This document shows, in pieces, positions 1 through 9,548 of a stretch of 64,000 nucleotides of DNA. The DNA lies in NCBI GenBank assembly GCA_030849805.1, contig JASANZ010002261.1, forward strand, positions 1-64,000, given 5' to 3'. Source of the stretch: Sergeia podlipaevii. Lineage: Eukaryota > Euglenozoa > Kinetoplastea > Trypanosomatida > Trypanosomatidae. The translations under genes and the position numbers were made by a program. The notes under the pieces were generated by a model. The model did not search any database, was not told where the DNA came from, and saw only the letters and a program-made list of their open reading frames with translations. Position 1 is the first letter of the stretch. Every line of letters starts with the position of its first letter.

Positions 1-1066
1 AATTAGCGGTGATGCTGCGGTTATTGAAGTGCGGTCTACTCTTTGCTTATATCATACACATAAGATGTAGCTGTAATGTTTGCCCATTATTGGGGTGCTG
101 TAGAGAGAGAGAGGGGGGGGGAAAGATTCTTTTTGTTTTGGAGTTTTTTTTTTTGTATGTCTCTGCGTATATATGACGAGATATTCAAATGTCTGTCGGC
201 TTTTCTTTTTTTTTTTTGTTTCTCTCCCTTTGCTATGGAAAGCGATAATGTATGTGAGTGAGTGTACGTGTGTGTAGGTATTGCCCTTTTCAGGAACTGT
301 ATATGTTCGCTTTGTACACTCGTATGCACTGTCATGATCTAAACATAAAACCGGAGGAAAAAAAATACATCACATATGTGCACATATTTTGTTTGTTTGT
401 TCGTGGCCGCCATATCTGCAGCTATTGGTGAATTTAAAGAGAAAAAAAATAAAGAATGGTATTACTCATATTTATACATGTAGCGTATGTAAGAAGGAAT
501 TGTTTTTCGTTTGTTTGTTTCCGTCACATCTCCTTCTTTATCTCTTTTTCTTTATCTTTTTTTTTCTTTCCTAATTGACACTTTGTGCTCACGTGTATAG
601 GCGAACAGGGGGCTCGAAGAATATATATATATACTGAAACGAGCCATAGCATATTCTGTCGCCAGCGAAGAGCGTTCATTACCACTCAGGTTTTGTTTTC
701 CTTATATATATAGATAGATATATAGTTTTTCCTTGCTTTGTGTTAATCATAAAGTACTGCTTGCACATTTTCAACGTACTAGTATTTCTATTTTTTTTAT
801 TTTTTTTATTATCCCTATATAAAAGCATTACTGCTTTTAGTGCTTGAATAGTGAAACTACTGCTTCTATATTATTATTATATACTTTTGTTGTTGTTGTG
901 TGTGTGCTCAATACCGTGTCATTCATCTGCCTTTGCTATCATTATTATTATTATTCTTTATTTATTATTATTATTTTGAACTTTCAAGCAGGTGGCAAAG
1001 GTTTACTTACAGTGTGTAATTCCTTTATATACCTTTTTATTTTCCTTTCTTTTTTCTTTTGCCGTT
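1..1066. other. Left-edge intergenic/UTR DNA
   Basis: No convincing gene is visible. The stretch is AT-rich, with long T runs, a GAGAGAGGGGGG tract near 105-120, TA/GATA repeats near 622-635 and 705-724, and TTA repeats near 940-975. Short open frames here are low-complexity and lack any family signature. It probably holds the 3' UTR of a gene outside the window and the 5' UTR of the RING-finger gene. Candidate splice-acceptor AGs occur at 987-988, 990-991 and 1011-1012. Confidence 0.6.
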
Positions 1067-4000
1067 ATGATCACATCAGCTCTCATTAACACTGTAATTG
1101 TGCTTTTCTACGTTGTGCTCGGTCTCCTCTTCATTTCTAATGTTTATGAAATAGTACTACTCTGGTTCGTGCGCCGCGCGTATGACCGTCACGATCCTTG
1201 TGCATTCTTTATTCCTTTCTACCCTTTGGTAACGCGACCGTTTAGAGATCTTGCAGTACCTCAGTATCTTGCGAGTGTAGCTATTCAAAGAGGTGACATC
1301 CCTGTTCAGCGCCATACAGCGGTAGAGGAAGTGAAAGAGATGAATCACTCGCCGTCAAAATCGTCATCGACAGAGCCTGGAAGTACAACAGATGGGCAAG
1401 ACGTGCTGGTGGACGACGTGTTTGCACGTGCAGACTCGCTAGGCAGCAAGAGCAGCGCTAACTTCGCGAAAAAGTTGCCTTTTTTTGGTGATAGTGTGAG
1501 TCATAGTGCCAGCAGCGGTGGCGGCGGTACAGCTGCGAAGCAGCAAGATCATACCCCTGGATTATCAAGTAGTCAGGTCGCCACCGCAACCATGAATAGC
1601 CCCAGTGCCGAAGCCTTCAGTTCGACGACGGGTGCTGTAGCGGCGAAAGCGAGCAATCGGAAACAAAAGGAGGAGTCCGCGACGATGCGGCGCATAGCGG
1701 CCCTCCCTGCAGCGCTCAACTGGTACCTAAGTCATGGCAATGCAAACGTAAACGTCGGCGACCGGGGTCGGGTGCCCGTGTGGGGACTTATCATGCCAGT
1801 GGAACTGGCGAAAGAAAAAGCCTTGCAGCAGCAGAGCTCTCCACGGCGTCCTGCGGCAGCGTCTTCTTCATTGTCGTTGTCAGCCACCGCGCACGCGAAG
1901 GCAGCAGTGCCTCATGTTATTTTGAAACAGAAGCGGATGAAGGCGGAGATCATTGCAAAATCAGGCGAGGCCGGGCCAGATAGTTTGTTGGCAGCACCGG
2001 CGATGACCGAGGCGTTGCCGACAACACTGCAGGCCTTGAATGAGCTTATCATTGCACAAGAAGCTGCTAAGATCGGCGCGGAGTGCGCACTCAAGGGGAA
2101 AGGCCGTCGAGATGCGCGACGGGCGGCGGCGTTTCTGTCTGCCATTAGTGCCTCTGGTGGTGCGGTTTCAAAGGAAGCCATCGATGAGGCCATGGCATCC
2201 CTCCAGAGAACGTCGTCATCCTCTTTCTCCTCAGCGGCTAGCAGGAACCAGCGCAGTGCGCGGGCAGGCAAGCAGCCAACAGACATCAAATTTGAAAGTA
2301 GCGGCAGGCAGGCCTCATCGACTCAGCGCCACGTTGTCGACTCCTCTCACGCTAGTAACCCTAGAAGCGGTGGCGGCGCTAGCGGAGGCACTCACGGTTC
2401 ACTCAGCGGCAATATGTCCATTGGTAACGCGCGGAGCACGCAGAAGGAAGCCCTTGTGCGTATGTTGCAAGGCGCACTGGAGCGCATAGCACAGCTTCGC
2501 GCAGTGCGACCCCAATACGGTACTCTTCTGATGGGCACTACGCTGATGGCGGAACGGCGCTCTGTGCGAAGTCATGTCACGCAGCACGCTACGGTGCTTG
2601 CACGAACGCGGGTGATTGCTCATGGAGCACGGAGGTCGAAGCTGCTGCTTCGAGATGAAACTCGGGCCGTGATGGCTCCTGGTGGCAGCACAGGAGGACC
2701 ACTCGTCATGCATGAAGGGTGGCAGCTCTGGCAGGCGCCATCATTCTCACACCAGATGCACGAGAAAGATGATAGTGAGGAGGAGGTCAACGCCTTCGGA
2801 AGGGACGATGTCCACAATTTGAGTGCAACAGCAACTGTTGCTGCCGCTCGTGCGGGAAGCATGAACACTGTGGATGATGTGTTAGTGTCGCCATGGCTTT
2901 CCCCCAGTGCTCAGGACGCCACAAGGGAGTTTCTTGCCGGCAAGCATGCTCTTCACCACAGAGAAGCGAACCTACAGCACCTCAAGCAAGCGAGTGATAG
3001 CGGAAACAGCAGTAGCAATGTCAATACAGCGAGCGGGGCCGGCGACGCCGCCACAACTGGGTTGTCCTTTTCTTTCTCACCTTTTTTTCCATCGTGCGCA
3101 GATCAACGCGCAAACTCACGATCTCACCTGCGTGGTGACACCATCGCAGGCGTTTCGTTTTTTCCGCCATCCTCACCGCCACCCCAGCCAGATTCTTCCT
3201 TTACGGAGACACCACCACCACCACCAGCAGCAGCAGCAGCACGCCGTGTGCGCGCCAACGCGGCTGTGATGCCGGCGAGCGGAGATTGTGCGTCCTGGAA
3301 GATCAGTCCCACGTTTCACGTCATTGGGAGTAGCCCTCGTGTTGATGGTGTGGAGCCTGTGAAGGGAGTTGATGATTCGTACCTTGTCGGGGGAACTGCG
3401 CGGGGCATGTCACAGCAGCAGCAGCAGCACGATCACGCGCGCATGCGCGCAGAAGAGCTTCGTTTGGCGTTTATTATTGGTGCAGACCGTGCTTCTTTGC
3501 TACGCTCCATCACCGTTGATGCGACACGCACCTTTTCACATGACACCCTTAACTTTGCGTGCTTTTATACCGCAGAGGATGAACTCCGCTGTGTGCGAAG
3601 ACGAATGGAAAAGTTAGACCGGCAGCATAGGATGGAGCTCCAGTTGAGGCAACAGCTACAGGATCAGCAGAGTCAGCAGCAACAACGTATGTTTTTTTCT
3701 GGAGAAGAGGAGGGCTTAACTATGCCAGTCGACCATCATGGTGTAAGCGGTAACCCTGCGATGATATCAGACGAAATTGCTAATTCATACAACTGCTTTC
3801 TCGTCGCTGTGGCTCACCAAAATGCCGACCCTTCCACGGGATCGCTGGCGGTTTCCTCATGCGGTCCCCCCGGCACGAAGAAGGCGCGGAGGCCACTTCT
3901 CAGCCTCGAGTCAAGAAGTACCCCGCCGCAGTCCAGTGACTCTGGTATTCGGCTATCACCACCGAAGTTGCAACTCGATGAGGCTTCCACAGAGAGGGAA

Positions 4001-7000
4001 TCTAATCACAGCAACAATAATAATAGTATTATTTTGGATGGCGATGTCAAACCCATTGCGAACGACAGCAACAGCGCAATCGCGAGTAGTAGCTGCAGTA
4101 GTCCGTCGCCGCTAGCGTTTTCTTTGGCATCAGAAGAAGTAAACGTAGCACCATCGACGGTGCGTGCGCACGCGACGAAGCGAAAGACAGACGTTGATGT
4201 TGATTCTCTAGTTGCTATTGCTAACATTGCTGTTACTGCTGCTGCAACGTCCTTGTCTCTTGCGGCTCACCAGCTACTGAGCAGCACGACAGGAACGAGT
4301 TTTAACTTCTCCTTATCCGGTACCCTTCCGAATGCTGAGAGTGTCAGAGCGCAGCGGTTGTCTTCCTGGGTTGCTCCTGTGAATCATCGTAGTAGTAATA
4401 GTAGTGTACATGGACAGAGCTGTTGTTCTTCCCTCGACACAAACACCAGCAGTCTTTACAGCAAGAAGGACGCTCCTACTGACGGCAATGCGAAGCCACA
4501 AGCCACCACTACCACCACCACTATCGCTCATGCTGACAATGACAAAAGTGAAACCAGCGACGGTACAGATACCCACCAATACACGAATGTGAAAGGGAAG
4601 GTACACATGCCGGTCACTATGGCCAACGCATCACGCAGTTTCGAAACTCTCGCAGGACTCTCCGCGGCGATGCTCTCCACAGCTGAAATCACGGACGAGG
4701 GTGTGTTTGCTACTGTGATGTCTAGTAGTGATAATGGTGGCGGTGAGGACAGGGAAGGGTTAGATATCTCGGCAGGGAACTGCAATGTGAGAAAGCAGGT
4801 GTCACGCACTACTGCGTGGAAACATAGTCGCGGGCTTAGCAGTTGCAGCGAATTGGACGATTGCGGAGAAGAGGACGGCGATGATCTTCTAAGCGCCAGC
4901 AGGTTGGCATCCTCAGGAACCTTTACGCCGCGAAAGACCGTACTCGTATCATCCTCAGCATCTTCTGTGGCTCAAGCAAGCAATGCTGGGGAGACGGAGC
5001 AGCAGCCGATGAAGGCGACGCAGGAGCGTCAGGAAATAGGAGGACGTGCGAAAGCAGCACGACGTCCTCTTTCTTCTCCCACTACACAAGTAGAAGAGCA
5101 GACACAGAATGCGTGTCAGGTCATCACCGCTATGAACAGCAGAACCACATTCAATAAACGCGCTACAAGCACCATCACTATCACCTCTACTGCTGTTGAC
5201 TCAAGTGACGCTCATGTTTCACTGAAGCCTAGCAAAGGTTCATGCGTTCCACAAAATCTACCCGCGGGCGTATCTGCTTTGAAGAAAACAACGCTGAAGA
5301 AGAAGACTTGTGTTGCCGCAAACAGGACTAAAGAAGATAAGCAGAACGCGAGTGAGGACGATGATGACGATGAGATCGGAGCCTACGCGGCCACGTTGGG
5401 TGTAAGTCTTCCGAAGCAGATGTACATGGTCTCCAATGCGTACGAAAGCAAGGCTGTGCTCACGAGCACGTCCTCTAGCACAGGCCATTTGAAAACAAAG
5501 CAGCGCCGTCCAGGAGCTGCGCCGCGTGTACAACGGGTAGCGGAGGGACCTGGGGAGGTAGAGGTGTCTGAGCTGGCCATTGACGCGCTGCGCAACCGAC
5601 TTGAGAAGTATGTGAGCAGCGATAGTAGCAGTAGTAGCGATGGGGATGGTTGCAGCGATGATCAGGATGGCGAATACAACAGCAGATTTAACAGAGATGC
5701 AGGACGTGCATTGAACAAATTCGATAGACGCAGAGGAAGAGGGCTCGCGCGGTTTGGCGAAGACGATGCCAGGGGGAATAGCGGTGGAGGGCCGACAACG
5801 TCCGTGCGCATCGATGACATTCATTGTAAGCGCACACCGCATGGCAGTAACGGCCGCCACGATATGGAAAAGTCACATCGCCGACACACCAGAGGAAGAA
5901 AAGGAAGAAGTGACCGATACAATCGAAGACGTCAGCGCGACACAACACTGCAGCGACAACGTCAGCGTCGTCGGCGCCGAAGTAGGGAAGCGCAGGCGCG
6001 AGCGCAGCGACGTCGCCAGCTTCGGCGGCGCGTGATGCGTGATGCCTTTGCTGCCGATCTTCCGGTTGCTCTCGCGGTTCTTCTGTTTGTGCCCGCGCCG
6101 CCACCGCTGGTCTCGCAGTGGAAGGCAGCATGGGAAGAGTGTCAATCCTTGTGCTCCTCACCCGCAGCGCGCGCTCTCCAGAGGCAGCAACACCAGCGGG
6201 TCAAGAGTAAGGAGCGTGAAGGAGATGAACCAGCTGCGGTGGAGGTGCAGAACTCGGAGCTTCGTGAAGGTAACAGCTGCGAGGAGAAAAATGGTGGTTG
6301 TGTAGCGAATGCGGGCTGCTCCTCCAAGGAGATGGCGCGCTCGCGTTGTGGCAGTCGCGAGTCATCTCTGGCCGGCGTCAACTCGAACACTGACATTGAA
6401 ACATCAAACTGCTTTCACCCTCCAACCATCTGCGTGACGCTCCTGTATGGCGCCACTAGCGTCGCCGTGGCAACCGCCATTACAAATGCGAGAGAGAACG
6501 CATGCGGGCGAGGTGGCGATGCGTTGCTTCCTTTTTTTCCCAGCAGTGGTGCTGGCGCCGCCACAGCTACCGCTACTGCTTCCACCGCAGCCTTAGATAT
6601 AAGCAACACATTTACAGATACCAGCCGTCACACACTCCGTGGCACCCAGCGAGGATCGTCCAGGCTGGGAGAGCGCCAACTCTCCAGCACTTGTGTACGA
6701 CTAGGCAGTCAGTCCTCTTCCGCTACGATCTTCTCGGTGCCACCCCCGCTAGCGCGCACGTCGACAGCCGCAAATCTGCTGAGTCTTCCTTCTCCGGATG
6801 AAAACCCGCATGGCGATGCCGCTCCTCTATTCCTTCCTATCGATGCGCTCTCTTCTCCGCCGCGCTACCCGACACCGCAGAAGCCAAAGCATGATGGGAC
6901 AAGCTTCTTCAGTTTGCCTGACACATCCCAGCACAGCCACCTCTCGCAACAGGTGGACACACAGAGCGAGGAACGAAAGGATGCGGCTGTGTCTTCCACA

Positions 7001-7957
7001 ACGACAGCAGCGCACCGACAACTTCGCGAAAGAAATTCAACACAGCTACTGAGCCGCTACGAAGAGTTTTCTAGTCCATTGCTGGCAGTCAACAATGCTA
7101 CCTTATCTCCTGTTGTGGGTGCGACGACGACAGCGATGGCTGCTCCATCAGAGAGAAGAGCCAACGGTGGCACAGGGATGCAGAAAGACAATGCATCGTC
7201 TGTTTTTCCACTTCAAGCGGAGATTTGTGTTTTCAGCGACAGCGATAGCGAGCCTTCGGTTGGGACTGCGAGCAATCTGCGTCTACATAGCTTTGACAGC
7301 AGCAGTGATGACGACACTATGCTGAACAGCAGCGACAGTTTCTCAGGGTATGAACGTAAACACAATCCTGAAAGGAAGTCTGACGTGCTGGCGTCTGTCT
7401 GTGACGCCAAGCACTATCCCGAAGGCCTTGCTATCCCAGTGACGTTGATGTACGCTCGCATTGGAGACGAACTCTACGCCGTGACAGAGGTGCGCGACAA
7501 GACTTTTATACAATTCCGTGAGCAGCGAGTGCGGGTAGCGGCCCCACTGGAAAGCACATCGATAGCAACGCGCGAAGATGAAACGGACAAGGATTCTGGA
7601 GAAGAGACTCTCAGTAACATGTCTTTTGGTGGAAACACATCTACGTTAAGCTCAACCATTTCAGAAAGCGAGCGCCAACAAGCACAGCAGGGGGCTACAT
7701 ATAAGAGACGGACGCGTCGCTCGGCGGTCTCTATGCTCGACTTTGGTGAGACGACGTATTCGCTGACTGGCACCGCAGATCTTCGCCCTGGTACAAGACG
7801 GCAGCTTGTACATATGTGCCTGCAGTGTCTAAGCGCGGAGGCGGCCGTTGTGTTTGTTCCGTGTGGGCACTTTGCGGTATGCGCGGCGTGTGCGGAGGAG
7901 TGCGCGAGCTGCTGTGTGTGTTCAACCGTGATTCTATCCACTGTGACATTGACTTGA
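1067..7957 (+). CDS. Giant membrane-anchored RING-finger protein (putative E3 ubiquitin ligase)
   Basis: A 2296-residue protein. The first in-frame ATG is at 1067; the frame is open back to 992, but only through a GTG codon, which trypanosomatids do not normally use to start. Residues 5-35 form a strong hydrophobic helix (TVIVLFYVVLGLLFISN), followed by basic RRAYDR, which suggests a signal anchor. The body is Ser/Ala/Thr-rich disorder with poly-Gln, acidic patches (EDDDDDE near 5360) and a very Arg-rich block near 5880-6035. The C-terminus carries a RING finger starting at Cys2251, with the pattern C-x2-C-x11-C-G-H-x3-C-x2-C-x6-C-x2-C, close to the IAP/MGRN type of C-terminal RING. Such RINGs recruit E2 enzymes, so ubiquitin ligation at a membrane is inferred. 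Only the RING is diagnostic; substrate and membrane are unknown. The gene ends with TGA. Confidence 0.8.
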   Translation: MITSALINTVIVLFYVVLGLLFISNVYEIVLLWFVRRAYDRHDPCAFFIPFYPLVTRPFRDLAVPQYLASVAIQRGDIPVQRHTAVEEVKEMNHSPSKSSSTEPGSTTDGQDVLVDDVFARADSLGSKSSANFAKKLPFFGDSVSHSASSGGGGTAAKQQDHTPGLSSSQVATATMNSPSAEAFSSTTGAVAAKASNRKQKEESATMRRIAALPAALNWYLSHGNANVNVGDRGRVPVWGLIMPVELAKEKALQQQSSPRRPAAASSSLSLSATAHAKAAVPHVILKQKRMKAEIIAKSGEAGPDSLLAAPAMTEALPTTLQALNELIIAQEAAKIGAECALKGKGRRDARRAAAFLSAISASGGAVSKEAIDEAMASLQRTSSSSFSSAASRNQRSARAGKQPTDIKFESSGRQASSTQRHVVDSSHASNPRSGGGASGGTHGSLSGNMSIGNARSTQKEALVRMLQGALERIAQLRAVRPQYGTLLMGTTLMAERRSVRSHVTQHATVLARTRVIAHGARRSKLLLRDETRAVMAPGGSTGGPLVMHEGWQLWQAPSFSHQMHEKDDSEEEVNAFGRDDVHNLSATATVAAARAGSMNTVDDVLVSPWLSPSAQDATREFLAGKHALHHREANLQHLKQASDSGNSSSNVNTASGAGDAATTGLSFSFSPFFPSCADQRANSRSHLRGDTIAGVSFFPPSSPPPQPDSSFTETPPPPPAAAAARRVRANAAVMPASGDCASWKISPTFHVIGSSPRVDGVEPVKGVDDSYLVGGTARGMSQQQQQHDHARMRAEELRLAFIIGADRASLLRSITVDATRTFSHDTLNFACFYTAEDELRCVRRRMEKLDRQHRMELQLRQQLQDQQSQQQQRMFFSGEEEGLTMPVDHHGVSGNPAMISDEIANSYNCFLVAVAHQNADPSTGSLAVSSCGPPGTKKARRPLLSLESRSTPPQSSDSGIRLSPPKLQLDEASTERESNHSNNNNSIILDGDVKPIANDSNSAIASSSCSSPSPLAFSLASEEVNVAPSTVRAHATKRKTDVDVDSLVAIANIAVTAAATSLSLAAHQLLSSTTGTSFNFSLSGTLPNAESVRAQRLSSWVAPVNHRSSNSSVHGQSCCSSLDTNTSSLYSKKDAPTDGNAKPQATTTTTTIAHADNDKSETSDGTDTHQYTNVKGKVHMPVTMANASRSFETLAGLSAAMLSTAEITDEGVFATVMSSSDNGGGEDREGLDISAGNCNVRKQVSRTTAWKHSRGLSSCSELDDCGEEDGDDLLSASRLASSGTFTPRKTVLVSSSASSVAQASNAGETEQQPMKATQERQEIGGRAKAARRPLSSPTTQVEEQTQNACQVITAMNSRTTFNKRATSTITITSTAVDSSDAHVSLKPSKGSCVPQNLPAGVSALKKTTLKKKTCVAANRTKEDKQNASEDDDDDEIGAYAATLGVSLPKQMYMVSNAYESKAVLTSTSSSTGHLKTKQRRPGAAPRVQRVAEGPGEVEVSELAIDALRNRLEKYVSSDSSSSSDGDGCSDDQDGEYNSRFNRDAGRALNKFDRRRGRGLARFGEDDARGNSGGGPTTSVRIDDIHCKRTPHGSNGRHDMEKSHRRHTRGRKGRSDRYNRRRQRDTTLQRQRQRRRRRSREAQARAQRRRQLRRRVMRDAFAADLPVALAVLLFVPAPPPLVSQWKAAWEECQSLCSSPAARALQRQQHQRVKSKEREGDEPAAVEVQNSELREGNSCEEKNGGCVANAGCSSKEMARSRCGSRESSLAGVNSNTDIETSNCFHPPTICVTLLYGATSVAVATAITNARENACGRGGDALLPFFPSSGAGAATATATASTAALDISNTFTDTSRHTLRGTQRGSSRLGERQLSSTCVRLGSQSSSATIFSVPPPLARTSTAANLLSLPSPDENPHGDAAPLFLPIDALSSPPRYPTPQKPKHDGTSFFSLPDTSQHSHLSQQVDTQSEERKDAAVSSTTTAAHRQLRERNSTQLLSRYEEFSSPLLAVNNATLSPVVGATTTAMAAPSERRANGGTGMQKDNASSVFPLQAEICVFSDSDSEPSVGTASNLRLHSFDSSSDDDTMLNSSDSFSGYERKHNPERKSDVLASVCDAKHYPEGLAIPVTLMYARIGDELYAVTEVRDKTFIQFREQRVRVAAPLESTSIATREDETDKDSGEETLSNMSFGGNTSTLSSTISESERQQAQQGATYKRRTRRSAVSMLDFGETTYSLTGTADLRPGTRRQLVHMCLQCLSAEAAVVFVPCGHFAVCAACAEECASCCVCSTVILSTVTLT

Positions 7958-9548
7958 TGAAGGAAAAAAAATCAGACAAGCAGAATGAAGAAGAAGGAAC
8001 GGTGCTAGCGCGCTGCTCTTACTAAGAAGGGAAAGTCTGTGTGTTTGTGGGGGAGGGGGTCAACGGTCAATGTTATCAGTGTCACCAACTCACAGTTGAT
8101 GAATTAAGAATCATCATAGAGCGGCAATGAATCTAATATAGACTTACTTTTGGAGGAAGAAGAAAAAAGGAAAGGAAAAAATCTTCATTCATATGATCTT
8201 TAAAAAAAAAAAAAAATGCCGCTGTTCTCACTCTTTTTATTCTATATTTTTCTTCTTATCTAAAGAACCGCGAGTGTAACTGTTTTGATATATATATTAA
8301 TTTTTTTCATTTGATTACTATCATTATTGTTCTTCTATAAAATTCACTTTTTTTTCTGATATAAAAGGTGCTCTTTCCTTATTATTATTTCAAATGTACA
8401 AATACATGTAACAGATCTACACGTCTATATCAGCACAGCTTGAACGAACAGGAAAAAAAAAACTTTAAACATCTAAACTATGAGATTGCGCGTGTATGCA
8501 CGTAATGATTTATTTATTTATCTTCCTCCCTTGTTGAATAGGTGCCACTATGTGTATGTTGCGGCATTGCACATATTCTTGTTTATTTGCTTATTCCACT
8601 GTATTTCCCAGTATACTTCCCTATACCTTCACTTCCTCCTCTCTTGCTCTTATTTTTTTTTTTTTTTTGGTTACAATGCAAGCTTAGTAAGTATTACCAA
8701 ACCTACTCAAGAAAAAGGAAGGGGAAAGAAACACGAATTCTATATAAAAAAAAAAAGAGAGAGAGAGAGAAAAGGAGCGTTCCTTTGAATATTTCACTCT
8801 GGATAGTTGCTATCCTTCTCTCTTTTCTTTGGGGCCCCTTCTTTATAATATATATATATAGCTTAGTTTCTGCTCTTCATTTCTTTTTCTTTTTTTGTCG
8901 TTGTTGTTGTTGTTCACCCCCGAAGGATAACATTTATTTTTGTAAACTTTTTGTTCTGTTTGTGCTACTTACTGCTGTCAAGTGCTTCTTTCTTTTTTTT
9001 TTTCTTTCTTTCCTCTGGTTTCTGTTTGCAGTGGGCAGACTTCCATTATTATTACTATTATTTTCATTTTTATATTTTTCATTTCTTTTTTTTTTTTCCT
9101 TATCATCCTGTTGAGAAAGAAACTAAGAGATAACACCCAATATAGTAGTAGAGAAGAGAGAAAGGGCGTGTGAGTGTCACTACGCGGACACACAAAAAAA
9201 AAAGTTTTGCATCTCTTTTTATAAATATATAACAAGGAAGTATACAACAAAAAGAATAGATAGAAAGAGGAGACAACAACTGGACTTTCATTTTTTTTTC
9301 TTTTTTTTCGTGAGTAGACAGGATATATACATATATATATATAATACTCCTCACGAGCAAAGCTCAAAAAAAAGAAAAAGGACAGAAACGGTTGCCTTCC
9401 TTTTGGAAAAAAGAAGAAAAAAAATACGTAAAATATAATCAACGTATAGAAATCCATTTGGTGAGGAAACAAAAAAAGGGGGAACATTTTTCTGTGTTCT
9501 TTTTTCCTTTCTTTTTTTCTGCTTTTCAATATCGAACAACTGCTGACG
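7958..9548. other. Intergenic region, RING gene to dynein
   Basis: 1.6 kb of AT-rich DNA with no supported gene. It has poly-A and poly-T runs (near 8203-8216, 8650-8668, 8990-9005 and 9295-9308), GA repeats near 8755-8770 and TA repeats near 8850 and 9325-9342. A pyrimidine tract at about 9284-9309 followed by AG at 9313-9314 is a reasonable trans-splice acceptor for the dynein gene. A second, stronger tract at 9488-9527 lies just before the dynein start. Open frames up to 194 codons here are strings of Phe/Leu/Lys encoded by homopolymers. Confidence 0.6.

Noticed and set aside
992..1066. N-terminal extension of the RING protein from GTG at 992
   Set aside because: Trypanosomatids start at ATG. 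The extra residues are encoded by the T-rich tract that serves RNA processing.
5258..5860. 200-codon antisense frame opposite the RING gene
   Set aside because: It is antisense to a continuous sense gene, in a low-complexity region, with no domain.
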